Part shown: positions 51,001 to 60,624 of the stretch, piece after piece
Layout of the letters: each line of letters opens with the position of its first letter
Position numbering within the stretch: position 1 is the stretch's first letter
Assembly: GCA_902762435.1 (NCBI GenBank)
Contig: CACWOH010000004.1
Coordinates: forward strand, 62,001-126,000
Source of the DNA: an uncultured Bacteroidia bacterium
GTDB lineage: Bacteria > Bacteroidota > Bacteroidia > Bacteroidales > UBA932
Direction: 5' to 3'
Length of the DNA: 64,000 nt
Position numbers and translations under genes: made by a program
The notes under the pieces: model-generated
The model's input: the letters and a program-made list of their open reading frames with translations, nothing else
The model's database searches: none
What the model was told of the DNA's origin: nothing

Positions 51001-54000
51001 ATGTCCTTCGTACACCTGCACGTCCATACCCAGTATTCCATCCTGGACGGAATGAGCGACATCGAGAAGCTCTTCCGCCGGGCGGAGGAACTGGGCATGC
51101 CGGGCCTCGCGATCACGGACCACGGCAATATGTACGGCGTGAAGGATTTCAGCGACGTGGCGAAGAAGCATCCCGGCGTCAAGCCGGTGTTCGGCTGCGA
51201 AATCTACGTCACGCAGCACTACGACCACCGCCTGAAGGACAACGACCACAAGAAGTACTACCACCTCATCCTGCTCGCCAAGAACTACACGGGCTACCGG
51301 AACCTGATGAAAATCGTGTCCACGGGGCACATCGAGGGCATGTACTACAAGCCGCGCGTGAGCCACGAGGTGCTGGAGAAATACCACGAAGGGCTGATCT
51401 GCTGCTCCGCCTGCATGGCCGGCGAGATTCCGCGCGGGATCCTGGCGGGCGACGCCGAGGGCGTGGACCGCGCCATCGAGTGGCACAAGCGCGTCTTCGG
51501 CGAGGATTATTACCTGGAGGTGATGCTCCACAAGACGGAGGTTCCCGGGATGACGCTCGAACTGTACGAGCGCCAGAAAGAGTACACCGCCCGCATCTTC
51601 GACCTGGCCGTCAAACACGGGGTGAAGGTGGTCGCGACCAACGACGTCCACTTCGTCCGCAAGGAGGACGGCCCGGCGCACGACCGGCTCATCTGCTTGA
51701 CTACCAATGCGATGGTGGATGACCCGAAACGCCTCCGCTACACGCAGCAGGAGTACCTGAAGAGCGAGGAGGAGATGGCCGCCCTGTTCCCGGACCACCC
51801 GGAAGCCCTCGCGAACACGCTGGAGGTGCTGGACAAGGTAGAGAGCTACGAGATCAACCGCGGCCACGTGCTGCCGAAGTTCGAGCTGCCGGCGGAGTTC
51901 CTCGCGGACATCGACGCCCAGCTGGAGAAATACGCCGACATCATCGAGAACGGCAAGTACGAAATCTCCAAGGACAAGGACGGCGCCGAGGTGAAGAACT
52001 ACCGCGGCGACGAATTCTGCCGTTCGGTGGCCTATCTGTGCCACCTGACCTACGAGGGCGCGCGGGAGCGCTACGGCGAGACGCTCAGCGACGAGCAGCG
52101 CGACCGCCTGCACTTCGAGCTGATGACCATCTCGTTCATGGGCTTCCCGGACTACTTCCTCATCGTCCAGGATTTCATCAACTGGGGGCGGCGCAACGGC
52201 GTTTCGGTGGGCCCCGGGCGCGGTTCCGCGGCCGGATCCTGCGTGTCGTACTGTCTCGGCATCACCAACCTGGACCCGATTCGCTACGACCTCCTGTTCG
52301 AGCGTTTCCTGAACCCGGAGCGCATCTCCATGCCGGATATCGACGTGGACTTCGACGACGAGGGCCGCTACCGCGTGATCCAGTACGTCCAGGACCGCTA
52401 CGGGGCCGACCACGTCTCGCACGTCATCACCTTCGGCACGATGGCCGCCAAGCTGGCCGTCAAGGACGTGGCGCGCATCTCCAACCTGCCCCTGCCGGAG
52501 TCCAACCGCCTGACCAAGCTCATCCCCGACCGCCCGATCATCGTGCGCGAGAACGGCGAGGAGAAGGAATACAAGCCCACCCTGGCCAACAGCGTCAAGT
52601 ACGTCCCCGCGCTGAAGGAGGAGTATGAGAAAGGGGACGCACTGGTGCGCGAGGTGCTCGACTTCGCCCTGCAGCTGGAAGGCTGCATCCGGCAGACGGG
52701 CGTCCACGCCTGCGCGATGATCATCGGCCGCGGCAACCTCACCGACTATATCCCCATCTCGATGGCCCCGGACAAGGCCACGGGCCAGGATGTCTGGGTG
52801 AGCCAGTACGAAGGCACCAAGATCGAGGACGTGGGCATGCTGAAGATGGACTTCCTGGGCCTGAAGACCCTGTCCATCATCAAGCGGGCGCTGGAGCTCG
52901 TGAAGAACCGCTTCGGCAAGGACATCGACATCGAGAAGATCCCCATCGACGACCCGGCCGTGTACGACCTGTACGCCCGCGGCGACACCAAGAGCATCTT
53001 CCAGTTTGAATCCGGTGGCATGAAGGAATGGCTCATCAAGCTGCATCCCGAGCGCTTCGAGGACCTGATCGCCATGAACGCCCTCTACCGGCCCGGCCCG
53101 ATGGACTACATCCCGAAGTTCGTGGCGGGCAAGCACGACCCTTCCAAGATCCGCTACGACCTGCCGGAGATGGAGGACCTGCTGAAGGAGACCTACGGCG
53201 TGACGGTGTACCAGGAGCAGGTGATGCGCCTGTCGCAGAAGCTCGCCGGCTTCTCCAAAGGCAAGGCGGACAAGCTCCGCAAGGCCATGGGCAAGAAGCA
53301 GAAATCCGTGCTGGACTCCCTCAAGGAGTCGTTCATGGAGGGCGCGGCGAAGAACGGGCATCCCAAGGAGATGCTCGAGAAGATCTGGTCCGACTGGGAA
53401 GCCTTCGCGAAGTACGCCTTCAACAAGTCGCACGCCACCTGCTACGCCTGGGTAAGCTACCAGACCGCCTGGATCAAGGCGCACTACCCGTCGGAATTCC
53501 AGGCCTCCAACTTGACCCAGAACATCTCGAACATGGACGAGATGAAGGAGATCATGGCGGACTGCCGCAAGGGGGGCATCAACGTGCTCAGCCCGGACGT
53601 GAACGAGTCCGAGGCGCAGTTCTCCGTGAACCGGAACGGCGACATCCGCTTCGGCCTGGGCGGCCTGAAGGGCTTCGGCGAAAACGTGGTCAGCGCCATC
53701 ATCCGTGAGCGCTCGGAGCACGGGGCCTTTGCGGACCTGTTCGACTTCGTGGAACGGATGGCCGAACTGATGAACCGCCGCAACGTGGAGACGCTGGTCT
53801 ATTCGGGTGCGCTGGATTCCTTCGGGCTCAAGCGTTCGCAATACTTCCTGCCCTGCAAGAACGGGGAGCTGTTCATCGACGAGGTCGTCCGTTACGCCGG
53901 GCTCTACCGCAACGACCAGCTGGATTCGTCCACGTCGCTGTTCGGCGAGGCTGAGGAGCTGAAGCCGGTCCGTCCGGAGGCGCCGATGATGGTCGGCGAG

Positions 54001-54696
54001 GAGGACGTGCTCGCGCTGCTCCAGCAGGAGAAGGAGTTCGTCGGGATGTACCTATCCTCCCACCCGCTTGACCGCTATCGTTTTGAGATAGAAACATTTA
54101 CGGACTGTCCGCTGTCCGGCCTGCAGGAGCGCATCGACGCCTGCGAGTCAGCCGACAAGACCGGCAAGGCCAGCGTTGCGGGCATCGTGACGGACGTCAA
54201 GACCATCACGACGCGGAACGGTGCGCCGGGCGCGCGCGTGACGGTGGAGGATTACAGCGGCACCTACGAATCCGCCCTGTTCGGCAAGGACTACGAGAAA
54301 CAGCTGCCCTTTATGCAGCTGCACGCCCAGATCTACATCGAAGGCGATATCGCGCCGCGCTATTTCGTGAAACCGGAAGAACGGGCCGCCGGCAAACGGG
54401 TCCCGTACGGCTTCAAATTCAAGAAGATCACCCTGCTCGGCAACCTCGGGGAAGACCTGATTACCGGATTCACGATCGTGCTGGAATCCGACCGCCTCAG
54501 CCAGGACTTCCGCACCCGGCTCGTCAAGCTGCTCAAGGCCCACAAGGGCGGCGTGCCGCTGTCGCTGTACCTGCACGACAAGGCCACGGGCTACAACCTG
54601 GAGTTCTACTCCAAGAAGTTCAGCGTGGGCGTGAACGAAGCCTTCGTCAACGCCCTCCGGCAGCAGGGCGTGCTCTTCACCGTTTCACACAAATAA
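51001..54696 (+). CDS. dnaE: DNA polymerase III alpha subunit
   Basis: A 1231-residue replicative polymerase. The N-terminal PHP domain keeps its metal-binding residues (HLHVHTQYS at 4-12, ITDHGNMYG, ATNDVHFV), so it may retain proofreading-type phosphoesterase activity. The polymerase core has GPGRGSAAGSCVSYCLGI, MPDIDVDFDDEGR with the catalytic Asp residues, and RQTGVHACAMII. Further on are ALYRPGPMDYI, the beta-clamp and HhH regions, and an OB-fold (KASVAGIVTDVKTITTRNG). The start at 51001 (MSFVHLHVHTQYS) is the standard DnaE opening. It is a single-gene unit between a near-leaderless promoter and a terminator. Confidence 0.97.
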   Translation: MSFVHLHVHTQYSILDGMSDIEKLFRRAEELGMPGLAITDHGNMYGVKDFSDVAKKHPGVKPVFGCEIYVTQHYDHRLKDNDHKKYYHLILLAKNYTGYRNLMKIVSTGHIEGMYYKPRVSHEVLEKYHEGLICCSACMAGEIPRGILAGDAEGVDRAIEWHKRVFGEDYYLEVMLHKTEVPGMTLELYERQKEYTARIFDLAVKHGVKVVATNDVHFVRKEDGPAHDRLICLTTNAMVDDPKRLRYTQQEYLKSEEEMAALFPDHPEALANTLEVLDKVESYEINRGHVLPKFELPAEFLADIDAQLEKYADIIENGKYEISKDKDGAEVKNYRGDEFCRSVAYLCHLTYEGARERYGETLSDEQRDRLHFELMTISFMGFPDYFLIVQDFINWGRRNGVSVGPGRGSAAGSCVSYCLGITNLDPIRYDLLFERFLNPERISMPDIDVDFDDEGRYRVIQYVQDRYGADHVSHVITFGTMAAKLAVKDVARISNLPLPESNRLTKLIPDRPIIVRENGEEKEYKPTLANSVKYVPALKEEYEKGDALVREVLDFALQLEGCIRQTGVHACAMIIGRGNLTDYIPISMAPDKATGQDVWVSQYEGTKIEDVGMLKMDFLGLKTLSIIKRALELVKNRFGKDIDIEKIPIDDPAVYDLYARGDTKSIFQFESGGMKEWLIKLHPERFEDLIAMNALYRPGPMDYIPKFVAGKHDPSKIRYDLPEMEDLLKETYGVTVYQEQVMRLSQKLAGFSKGKADKLRKAMGKKQKSVLDSLKESFMEGAAKNGHPKEMLEKIWSDWEAFAKYAFNKSHATCYAWVSYQTAWIKAHYPSEFQASNLTQNISNMDEMKEIMADCRKGGINVLSPDVNESEAQFSVNRNGDIRFGLGGLKGFGENVVSAIIRERSEHGAFADLFDFVERMAELMNRRNVETLVYSGALDSFGLKRSQYFLPCKNGELFIDEVVRYAGLYRNDQLDSSTSLFGEAEELKPVRPEAPMMVGEEDVLALLQQEKEFVGMYLSSHPLDRYRFEIETFTDCPLSGLQERIDACESADKTGKASVAGIVTDVKTITTRNGAPGARVTVEDYSGTYESALFGKDYEKQLPFMQLHAQIYIEGDIAPRYFVKPEERAAGKRVPYGFKFKKITLLGNLGEDLITGFTIVLESDRLSQDFRTRLVKLLKAHKGGVPLSLYLHDKATGYNLEFYSKKFSVGVNEAFVNALRQQGVLFTVSHK

Positions 54697-54698
54697 AA

Positions 54699-54726
54699 CA
54701 CCCGACCTGCTAAGGCCGGGTGCTTT
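54699..54726. terminator. Terminator between dnaE and secDF
   Basis: CACCCGACCT (54699-54708) pairs with AGGCCGGGTG (54713-54722) around a 4-base loop with one A-C mismatch, with A-rich sequence before and CTTTCT after. It serves the convergent dnaE and secDF genes. Confidence 0.75.
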
Positions 54727-54746
54727 CTGTCTGTTTCCTTTCGGAA

Positions 54747-57700
54747 TTACTTCTTGGAAACCGCCTTGGAGGCGGCCGCCTTCTTGCGGGTGCGGATTTC
54801 CGCGTCGTACATGATCGGGGTGCCGATCATGATGGAAGCGTAGGTACCGACCAGCACGCCGAGGCAGAGCGCGACGGACAGACCGCGGATGGACTCGCCG
54901 CCGAAGATCGCGATCGCGAGCATCGGGAGGAGGGTCGACACGGAGGTGTTGACCGTACGGGTGAGGGTCGCGTTGAGGGACTTGTTAACCATCTCCTTGA
55001 AGTCGTCGTTCGGGTGGAGCGCGAGGTTCTCACGGATACGGTCGAAGATCACCACGTTGTCGTTGATGGCGTAACCGATAATCGTCAGGATGGCGGCGAT
55101 GAAGGTCTGGTCCACGTCCAGGTTGAACGGCAGGATGCCGCTGAACAGGGAGAAGAAGCCGATGATGATGATTGCGGTGTGCGCCAGGGAAACGACGCCG
55201 CCGAGACCCCAGTTCCAGCCCTTGAACCGCATCGCGATGTAGGCGAAGATGACGATGAGGGCGAGGATGATGGAGATGATGGCGTTGCGCTTGATGTCGT
55301 TGGCGATGGACGCGCCCACCTTGTCGGAGGAGACGATACCGTTGGGGTTCTCCAGCGTGGAGGTAAATCCGGCGAAGTCCACGGGCTCCACGTAGAAGTC
55401 CTTCAGGGACTCGTACAGCATGTTCTCGATCTCGGCATCCACGGTGGCGGTCTCGTCCTCGAACTTGTAGGAGGTCGTGATCTTCATCTGGCTGTCGCCG
55501 CCGAACTGCTTGACCTCGACGGAGGACTCGGGATCCGCCAGGTTGAAGGTCTTGTTCACGGCGGAACGGACGTCCTCGGCGGTGACCGGCTTGTCGAAGC
55601 GGACCACGTAGGTGCGGCCGCCGGTGAAGTCGACGCCGTAGGTGAAGCCCTTGATGAACATCGAACCGAGTGCGATCAGGATGAGGGCGCCGGAGATGAT
55701 GTAGGACCACTTGCGGCCGTCCAGGAAGTTGACGTGCGTGTTCTTCAGGAAGTTCTTCGTCATATTGTTCTCGAACGTGATGTTCTTGCCGCGCTTGATG
55801 CGGCCTTCGAAGATCAGGCGGGTGACGAAGATGGAGGTGAACACGGAGGTGATGATACCGATGATGAGGGTGGTCGCGAAGCCCTTGATCGGACCGGAGC
55901 CGAAGAAGAAGAGCACGATACCCGTCAGCAGGGTGGTCACCTGGCCGTCGATGATGGCGGAATAGGCGTTCCTGTAACCGTCGGCGACGGCTTTGCTCAG
56001 GCCCTTGCCGGCCTTGAGCTCTTCCTTGATGCGCTCATAGATGATCACGTTGGCATCCACGGCCATACCCAGAGTCAACACCAGACCCGCGATACCCGGC
56101 AGCGTCAGGACGGCGCCGAAGGCGGACAGGGTGCCGAAGAGGAGCACGACGTTGGAAAGCAGCGCGATGTCGGCCGCCACACCCGCTCCCTGGTAGAAGA
56201 AGAGCATGTAGATGAGGACGAGGCAGAACGCGATCAGGAAGGAGATGAGACCGGCGCGGATGGACTCGGCACCGAGGGACGGACCGACGACCTGCTCCTG
56301 CACGATGGTGGCGGGGGCGGGCAGCTTACCGGACTTGAGGACGTTGGTAAGGTCGGTGGCTTCGTCGATGGTGAAGTTGCCGGTGATGGAGGAGGAACCT
56401 CCGGTAATCTCGGTCTGGACGGTCGGGTAGGAGTACACGGTGCCGTCGAGCACGATGGCCACCTGGCGGCCGATGTTCTCCTTGGTCAGGCGGGCCCAGG
56501 TGTTGGCACCCTCGGCGTTCATGGTCATGGAAACGCCCGGGTTGCCGCCGCGGCGCTGGTCATAGTCCACGTGGGCGTCGGTCACGACACCGCCGTCGAG
56601 CGGGGCCTTGCCGTCGCGGGACGTGGCCTTGATCGCCACGAGCTCGTAGATGTTGTCGCTCTGCATGTACTCGGACGGCTGCACGGACCACATCGGGCGG
56701 AATTCCGCCGGGAAGATGGCCGCGATCTCCGGCATGCGGAGGTATTTGTTGACCTGGGCCGTATCGGCGGCGGCAGCAAACGCGATGCAGGCGTTGCCGC
56801 GCATGCCGGACGGGCTGAGGATCGCATACAGCGGGTTCGCCTTGCGGGCGGCCTCCAGGCCGGCGTCGTCGGAGTTGGCCTCCTGGGCCTGGATCTCGCG
56901 GGACACCAGGTCGTCGGACGCGGCCTCGGTCCCGGCAGCGGGAGCGGCGGTCTCGTCGGCGGCGAGGAGCTCGGCCAGGCGGCTGTTGGCCTCGTCGAGG
57001 TAGGCGGACATCTCATCGAAGGTGAAGGTCGGCCAGAATTCGAGGGAAGCGGTGCCCTGGAGCAGCTTGCGGACGCGCTCAGGCTCCTTCACGCCCGGGA
57101 GTTCCACGAGGATGCGGCCGGTGTTGCCGATCTTCTGGATGGACGGCTGGGTGACGCCGAAGCGGTCGATACGGTTGCGCAGGACGTTGAAGGAGTTCGC
57201 GACGGCGCTCTCGGCTTCTTCCTTGATCACGGAAACGACCTGTTCGTCGGTGGACTCGGGCTTGATGCGGTCGCGCATCTCATAGGTTCCGAAGATCTGG
57301 GCGAGGCGCGTGCCGGGGGCGGTCTCCTTCATCGCCTCCGCGAAGAGGGTGATGAAGTCGGACTGGGAGTTGACGCTGCGCTCCTTGGCGAGGGCGATGG
57401 CCCGCTGGAACTCCGGGCTCTGGTTGTTGCCGGAGAGGGCGCGCACGAGGTCCTCGAGCTGGACCTGCAGCATCACGTTCATACCGCCCTTGAGGTCGAG
57501 GCCGAGGTTGATCTCCTGGTTCTGGACCTGCTTGAAAGTATAACCCAAATAAACTTTCTCGCCGGAGATGGAATCCGTATAGCGGCGGGATTCGATCTTC
57601 CGGATGGAATCGAGATAGAAAGCACGGTCCGCCTCGGCGACAGCGTTCAGGTTGGCTGCCTGGGCAACCTGTTCCGCACGCTTCTCGGCCTTCCGGTTGT

Positions 57701-57791
57701 GGAGGGCCGTCACCGCGGTGAAGGACAGCTGCCAGAGGCAGGCGAGCAGGAGGCAGATCGTGACGAATCTGATAGCACCTTTGCTTTGCAT
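54747..57791 (-). CDS. secDF: Protein translocase subunit SecDF (fused)
   Basis: A 1014-residue fusion of SecD and SecF, the proton-driven membrane complex that helps Sec export. In the SecD half are GLDLKGGMNVMLQVQLEDLV (D1), a large periplasmic domain with an Ala/Glu-rich, low-complexity insertion (about 255-310), LVLTLGMAVDANVIIYERIKEE (D4) and further helices. The SecF half has FIKGFTYGVDFTGGRTYVV, IVIFAYIAMRFK and YAINDNVVIFDRIRENL. About 12 helices are expected. The C-terminus is Lys/Ala-rich (RTRKKAAASKAVSKK). A -7 element lies 38 bases upstream, inside an inverted repeat. Confidence 0.96.
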   Translation of the reverse strand: MQSKGAIRFVTICLLLACLWQLSFTAVTALHNRKAEKRAEQVAQAANLNAVAEADRAFYLDSIRKIESRRYTDSISGEKVYLGYTFKQVQNQEINLGLDLKGGMNVMLQVQLEDLVRALSGNNQSPEFQRAIALAKERSVNSQSDFITLFAEAMKETAPGTRLAQIFGTYEMRDRIKPESTDEQVVSVIKEEAESAVANSFNVLRNRIDRFGVTQPSIQKIGNTGRILVELPGVKEPERVRKLLQGTASLEFWPTFTFDEMSAYLDEANSRLAELLAADETAAPAAGTEAASDDLVSREIQAQEANSDDAGLEAARKANPLYAILSPSGMRGNACIAFAAAADTAQVNKYLRMPEIAAIFPAEFRPMWSVQPSEYMQSDNIYELVAIKATSRDGKAPLDGGVVTDAHVDYDQRRGGNPGVSMTMNAEGANTWARLTKENIGRQVAIVLDGTVYSYPTVQTEITGGSSSITGNFTIDEATDLTNVLKSGKLPAPATIVQEQVVGPSLGAESIRAGLISFLIAFCLVLIYMLFFYQGAGVAADIALLSNVVLLFGTLSAFGAVLTLPGIAGLVLTLGMAVDANVIIYERIKEELKAGKGLSKAVADGYRNAYSAIIDGQVTTLLTGIVLFFFGSGPIKGFATTLIIGIITSVFTSIFVTRLIFEGRIKRGKNITFENNMTKNFLKNTHVNFLDGRKWSYIISGALILIALGSMFIKGFTYGVDFTGGRTYVVRFDKPVTAEDVRSAVNKTFNLADPESSVEVKQFGGDSQMKITTSYKFEDETATVDAEIENMLYESLKDFYVEPVDFAGFTSTLENPNGIVSSDKVGASIANDIKRNAIISIILALIVIFAYIAMRFKGWNWGLGGVVSLAHTAIIIIGFFSLFSGILPFNLDVDQTFIAAILTIIGYAINDNVVIFDRIRENLALHPNDDFKEMVNKSLNATLTRTVNTSVSTLLPMLAIAIFGGESIRGLSVALCLGVLVGTYASIMIGTPIMYDAEIRTRKKAAASKAVSKK

Positions 57792-57826
57792 AAGTATGGT
57801 AAATTAAATATAATTCACAAAATAGT

Positions 57827-57868
57827 CCGCAAAGTTAGTATTTTTCTCAAAACAAAGAAACTTTGCGG
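57827..57868. repeat. Inverted repeat enclosing the secDF promoter element
   Basis: CCGCAAAGTT (57827-57836) is a perfect inverted repeat of AACTTTGCGG (57859-57868), extendable to 13 pairs with one G-T. The left arm contains the secDF -7 box. On the minus strand the hairpin follows the floA stop by 32 bases and is followed by ATTTTG, so it may also act as a terminator for floA. Confidence 0.65.
57830..57837 (-). promoter_or_regulatory. -7 promoter element for secDF
   Basis: On the minus strand this reads TAACTTTG, matching TAnnTTTG, 38 bases upstream of the secDF ATG. It is part of a 10-13 bp inverted-repeat arm. Confidence 0.6.
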
Positions 57869-57900
57869 GCTAAAATTGTGATTATGGGGCGGAAAGACGC

Positions 57901-58845
57901 CTATTTCGCGATGTTCTCGCGCATCTCGGTGTCTGCCTGGATGTTCTTCATCCGGTAGTAGTCCATGATGCCGAGGTTGCCGCTGCGGAAGGCTTCGGCC
58001 ATCGCCAGCGGCACCTGCGCCTCGGCCTCGATCACGCGGGCGCGCGCCTCCTGGGCCTTGGCCTTCATCTCCTGTTCCTGGGCCACCGCCATCGCGCGGC
58101 GCTCCTCGGCGCGGGCCTGGGCGATGTTCTTGTCGGCGTCGGCCTGGTCCATCTGCAGCACGGCTCCGATGTTCTTGCCCACGTCGATGTCGGCGATGTC
58201 GATGGAGAGGATCTCGTAGGCCGTTCCGGCGTCCAGGCCCTTGCCGAGCACCAGCTTGGAGATGCTGTCGGGGTTCTCCAGCACGGACTTGTGGCTGTCG
58301 GAGGAACCGATGGACGAAACGATGCCCTCGCCCACGCGGGCGAGCACGGTCTCCTCGCCGGCGCCGCCCACGAGTTGTTTGATGTTCGCCCGCACGGTCA
58401 CGCGCGCCTTGGCGATCAGCTGGATGCCGTCCTTGGCCACGGCGGTCACGGGCGGCGTGTTGATGACCTTTGGGTTGACGGACATCTGCACAGCCTCGAG
58501 CACGTCGCGGCCGGCGAGGTCGATGGCGGAGGCCATCTTGAAGTCCAGGGGGATGTTGGCCTTGTTGGCGGAGATGAGCGCCATCACGACCTTCGTCACG
58601 TTGCCGCGGGCGAGGTAGTGGGCTTCCAGCTCGTTGGCCTTGAGTGTGAGTCCGGCTTTCGTGCCGGTGATGAGGGCCATCACGATGGTGCGGGGATTCA
58701 CGCCCCTCCAGCGCATCAGCACGAGCTGGATGAGGGATACGTACACCCCGGACAGGAGGGCCTGGAACCACAGGGCCACGGGGAAGAACCAGAGGACGAT
58801 GATGAGTCCGACGATCGCGATGACGATCCAGATGATGGCGTTCAT
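57901..58845 (-). CDS. floA: Flotillin-like protein FloA
   Basis: A 314-residue membrane-microdomain scaffold. The start at 58845 gives [21 protein letters not shown], the N-terminal hydrophobic hairpin (to about residue 45). The SPFH-like region includes [44 protein letters not shown] and [20 protein letters not shown]. The C-terminal part is an Ala/Glu-rich coiled coil ([22 protein letters not shown]). The upstream gene is an NfeD-family protein 2 bases away, the usual flotillin partner. The longer upstream frame overlaps nfeD and is not coding. Confidence 0.94.
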   Translation of the reverse strand: MNAIIWIVIAIVGLIIVLWFFPVALWFQALLSGVYVSLIQLVLMRWRGVNPRTIVMALITGTKAGLTLKANELEAHYLARGNVTKVVMALISANKANIPLDFKMASAIDLAGRDVLEAVQMSVNPKVINTPPVTAVAKDGIQLIAKARVTVRANIKQLVGGAGEETVLARVGEGIVSSIGSSDSHKSVLENPDSISKLVLGKGLDAGTAYEILSIDIADIDVGKNIGAVLQMDQADADKNIAQARAEERRAMAVAQEQEMKAKAQEARARVIEAEAQVPLAMAEAFRSGNLGIMDYYRMKNIQADTEMRENIAK

Positions 58846-58847
58846 GT

Positions 58848-59318
58848 TTATTCGTTCGTTACGGGTTTGACAAGGGGCTTGTTCTCTTCGATGGCGACGA
58901 CCTCCAGCGGCGTGCCGGCGGCGACCATCTGGTTGTCGTAGCTCTTGACCTCGCAGCTGAGGGTGCCGAAGCGGCCCGTGCCCAGCGGCGCGAGGCGCGT
59001 GTAGGCGACGCCGCGGTCGCCCACGTGCACGTTCTCCGCCTCCGTGCCCGTCCGGGAGGTCATCTCGGTCTTGAGCTCGAAGCGGCGCCAGGTCTTGGCG
59101 CGCAGCGCGAAGAAGATCATCACGCCCAGCAGCAGCACGGCGGCCAGGGTGGTCCACCAGCCGGCAGTGGAGGAGATGGCCGTGAAGGCGTACCAGCAGG
59201 CGACGCCCAGCGAGCCGAGGCTCAGGAAACCGGCGATCCCGACGCCCGGGACCAGGAGCATTTCAACGAGCATCAGGACGACGCCCAGGACCAGAAGGGT
59301 TACGACGATCCACCACAT
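58848..59318 (-). CDS. NfeD-family membrane protein
   Basis: A 156-residue NfeD-like protein. The start at 59318 ([17 protein letters not shown]) is chosen; an in-frame Met 26 codons upstream would put a basic, aromatic stretch and the terminator hairpin inside the gene. Three hydrophobic segments lie in the first 80 residues ([37 protein letters not shown]). The C-terminal OB-fold contains [20 protein letters not shown] and [20 protein letters not shown]-like sequence. It is coupled to floA (2-base gap); in other bacteria NfeD proteins assist flotillins in the membrane. It is the short form without a ClpP-like protease domain. Confidence 0.9.
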   Translation of the reverse strand: MWWIVVTLLVLGVVLMLVEMLLVPGVGIAGFLSLGSLGVACWYAFTAISSTAGWWTTLAAVLLLGVMIFFALRAKTWRRFELKTEMTSRTGTEAENVHVGDRGVAYTRLAPLGTGRFGTLSCEVKSYDNQMVAAGTPLEVVAIEENKPLVKPVTNE

Positions 59319-59344
59319 AGCACAGAGACATAGATATACTCTTA

Positions 59345-59352
59345 CAAATATA
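59345..59352 (-). promoter_or_regulatory. -7 promoter element for nfeD-floA
   Basis: On the minus strand this reads TATATTTG, matching TAnnTTTG, 26 bases upstream of the nfeD ATG and directly after the ccsBA terminator. Confidence 0.6.
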
Positions 59353-59394
59353 AAAAAATGCTTTCGAAGGTGCAAACGATGGACCTTCGAAAGC
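59353..59394 (-). terminator. Rho-independent terminator of the imelysin-ccsBA operon
   Basis: GCTTTCGAAGGT (59360-59371) is a perfect inverted repeat of ACCTTCGAAAGC (59383-59394). On the minus strand it is followed by A and a run of seven T. It closes the operon and runs directly into the nfeD promoter element. Confidence 0.88.
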
Positions 59395-59415
59395 AAATAA
59401 GCCTTCGACCGCGGG

Positions 59416-60624
59416 TCAGGCGTAGCTGTGCATGCCGCCCAGCAGCATGTTCACCCCGAAATAGGTGATCAGCACGGACAGGAATGCCAGGATGCAGAAG
59501 ACGTGGAAGACGCGCGGCTTGCACAGGGCGGGCAGGGCGTCGCCGTGCAGGGGGAAGGAATAGACCAGCAGGGTGGCCAGCGCCCAGGTCTCCTTCGGGT
59601 CCCAGGCCCAGTAGTTCCCCCAGGAGATGTTCGCCCACACGGCCCCCAGGAAGGTGCCGAAGGTGAGCAGGAACACCGCCGGATACAGGACCGACAGGCT
59701 GACGTCCCGCAGGCGCTCGGAGGCCTCCTTCTTCACGACGAGGCCCGCGACGCCCAGCAGGGTCGTCAGGCCGAACAGGGCGTAGCTGACGATGATGGGG
59801 AACATGTGGAGGAACAGCAGGGGTGAACGGAGCACCGGCATCAGCGGTCCTTTCGGGAAGGCCCCGAGCATCCAGGCCGCCAGCATCGCGATGCCGGCCG
59901 CGGCGAGCACGGTCCCGAGCGCTCCGCGGTGCTTGCGGGGCGCCCGACTCCGGCGCAGCGCGCTTACCGTCCGGCTCCAGGCGCCGTCCTTCTCGAAGAA
60001 GAAGCCGATCATACATACGAGCAGCAGGGCGTATCCGGCATAGGTGACGCCCACGCCCCAGGGGTCGCGGCTCACGGCCAGGATGCTTCCCTGCAGGTCT
60101 TCGTCATAATCCGCCTGGTAGAAACGCCAGCCCTGGTTCTTGAAGATATGGTTCATCGAGATGGTGACGGGCCGACCTTCGCAGACCAGCTCGGACACAT
60201 AATCCGAGACATTCCGGGTTCCGGGATCGTATTCGATACGGAACTCCTTCAGTTCCAGCGAGAAAGGAAGCGTACCCTCCTGTCCGTCATCGTCCGTGAA
60301 ACGGGCTGTCTCCACGCCGTTGCGGAGGTGGATCTCGCCGCTCCGGCCGGTCAGGTGCGTGATCAGCGCTCCCGCGAGGATCAGCACCAGGGCCAGGTGG
60401 AGCCCCAGGGTGAAGGGCTTGCGGGAGGTTCCGCGCCGCCAAAGCAGCCACAATCCGGAAACGGCCGTCAGGCCCCAGAGCGCGAAGAAGACGGGGTGGT
60501 GGTAAATGCGGGTGAGCGCCACCTCCGTCCCGTGCAGGCGTTCTATCACGGTGGCGGCGGCCATCAGGACGATGAGTACGGCCAGCGAGCCGAAGCTCAG
60601 CCATTTGAGGGTCTTAGATTGCAT
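59416..60624 (-). CDS. ccsBA: Cytochrome c biogenesis protein CcsBA (ResB-ResC fusion type)
   Basis: A 402-residue polytopic protein of system II cytochrome c maturation, which exports heme and attaches it to CxxCH motifs. The N-terminal half is ResB-like with helices near 10-25, 45-60 and 72-90, and a soluble domain (DFSLELKEFRIEYDPGTRN-like). The C-terminal half is CcsA-like, with the tryptophan-rich heme-binding motif WANISWGNYWAWDPKETW and periplasmic His residues (FLHMFPI, FHVF, GGMHSYA). It is short for a CcsBA fusion (often 800-1000), so it is a compact form. It overlaps the di-heme oxidoreductase gene by 11 bases, linking maturation to that cytochrome. Confidence 0.88.
   Translation of the reverse strand: MQSKTLKWLSFGSLAVLIVLMAAATVIERLHGTEVALTRIYHHPVFFALWGLTAVSGLWLLWRRGTSRKPFTLGLHLALVLILAGALITHLTGRSGEIHLRNGVETARFTDDDGQEGTLPFSLELKEFRIEYDPGTRNVSDYVSELVCEGRPVTISMNHIFKNQGWRFYQADYDEDLQGSILAVSRDPWGVGVTYAGYALLLVCMIGFFFEKDGAWSRTVSALRRSRAPRKHRGALGTVLAAAGIAMLAAWMLGAFPKGPLMPVLRSPLLFLHMFPIIVSYALFGLTTLLGVAGLVVKKEASERLRDVSLSVLYPAVFLLTFGTFLGAVWANISWGNYWAWDPKETWALATLLVYSFPLHGDALPALCKPRVFHVFCILAFLSVLITYFGVNMLLGGMHSYA

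Noticed and set aside
50866-53841. A 991-residue open frame on the minus strand
   Set aside because: Antisense shadow of dnaE; no recognisable domain.
54720-57881. A 1053-residue open frame on the plus strand
   Set aside because: Antisense shadow of secDF; composition is biased to Gly, Asp and His with no motif.
58846-59157. N-terminal extension of floA
   Set aside because: The extra residues are the frame-shifted shadow of nfeD; FloA starts with its membrane hairpin at 58845.
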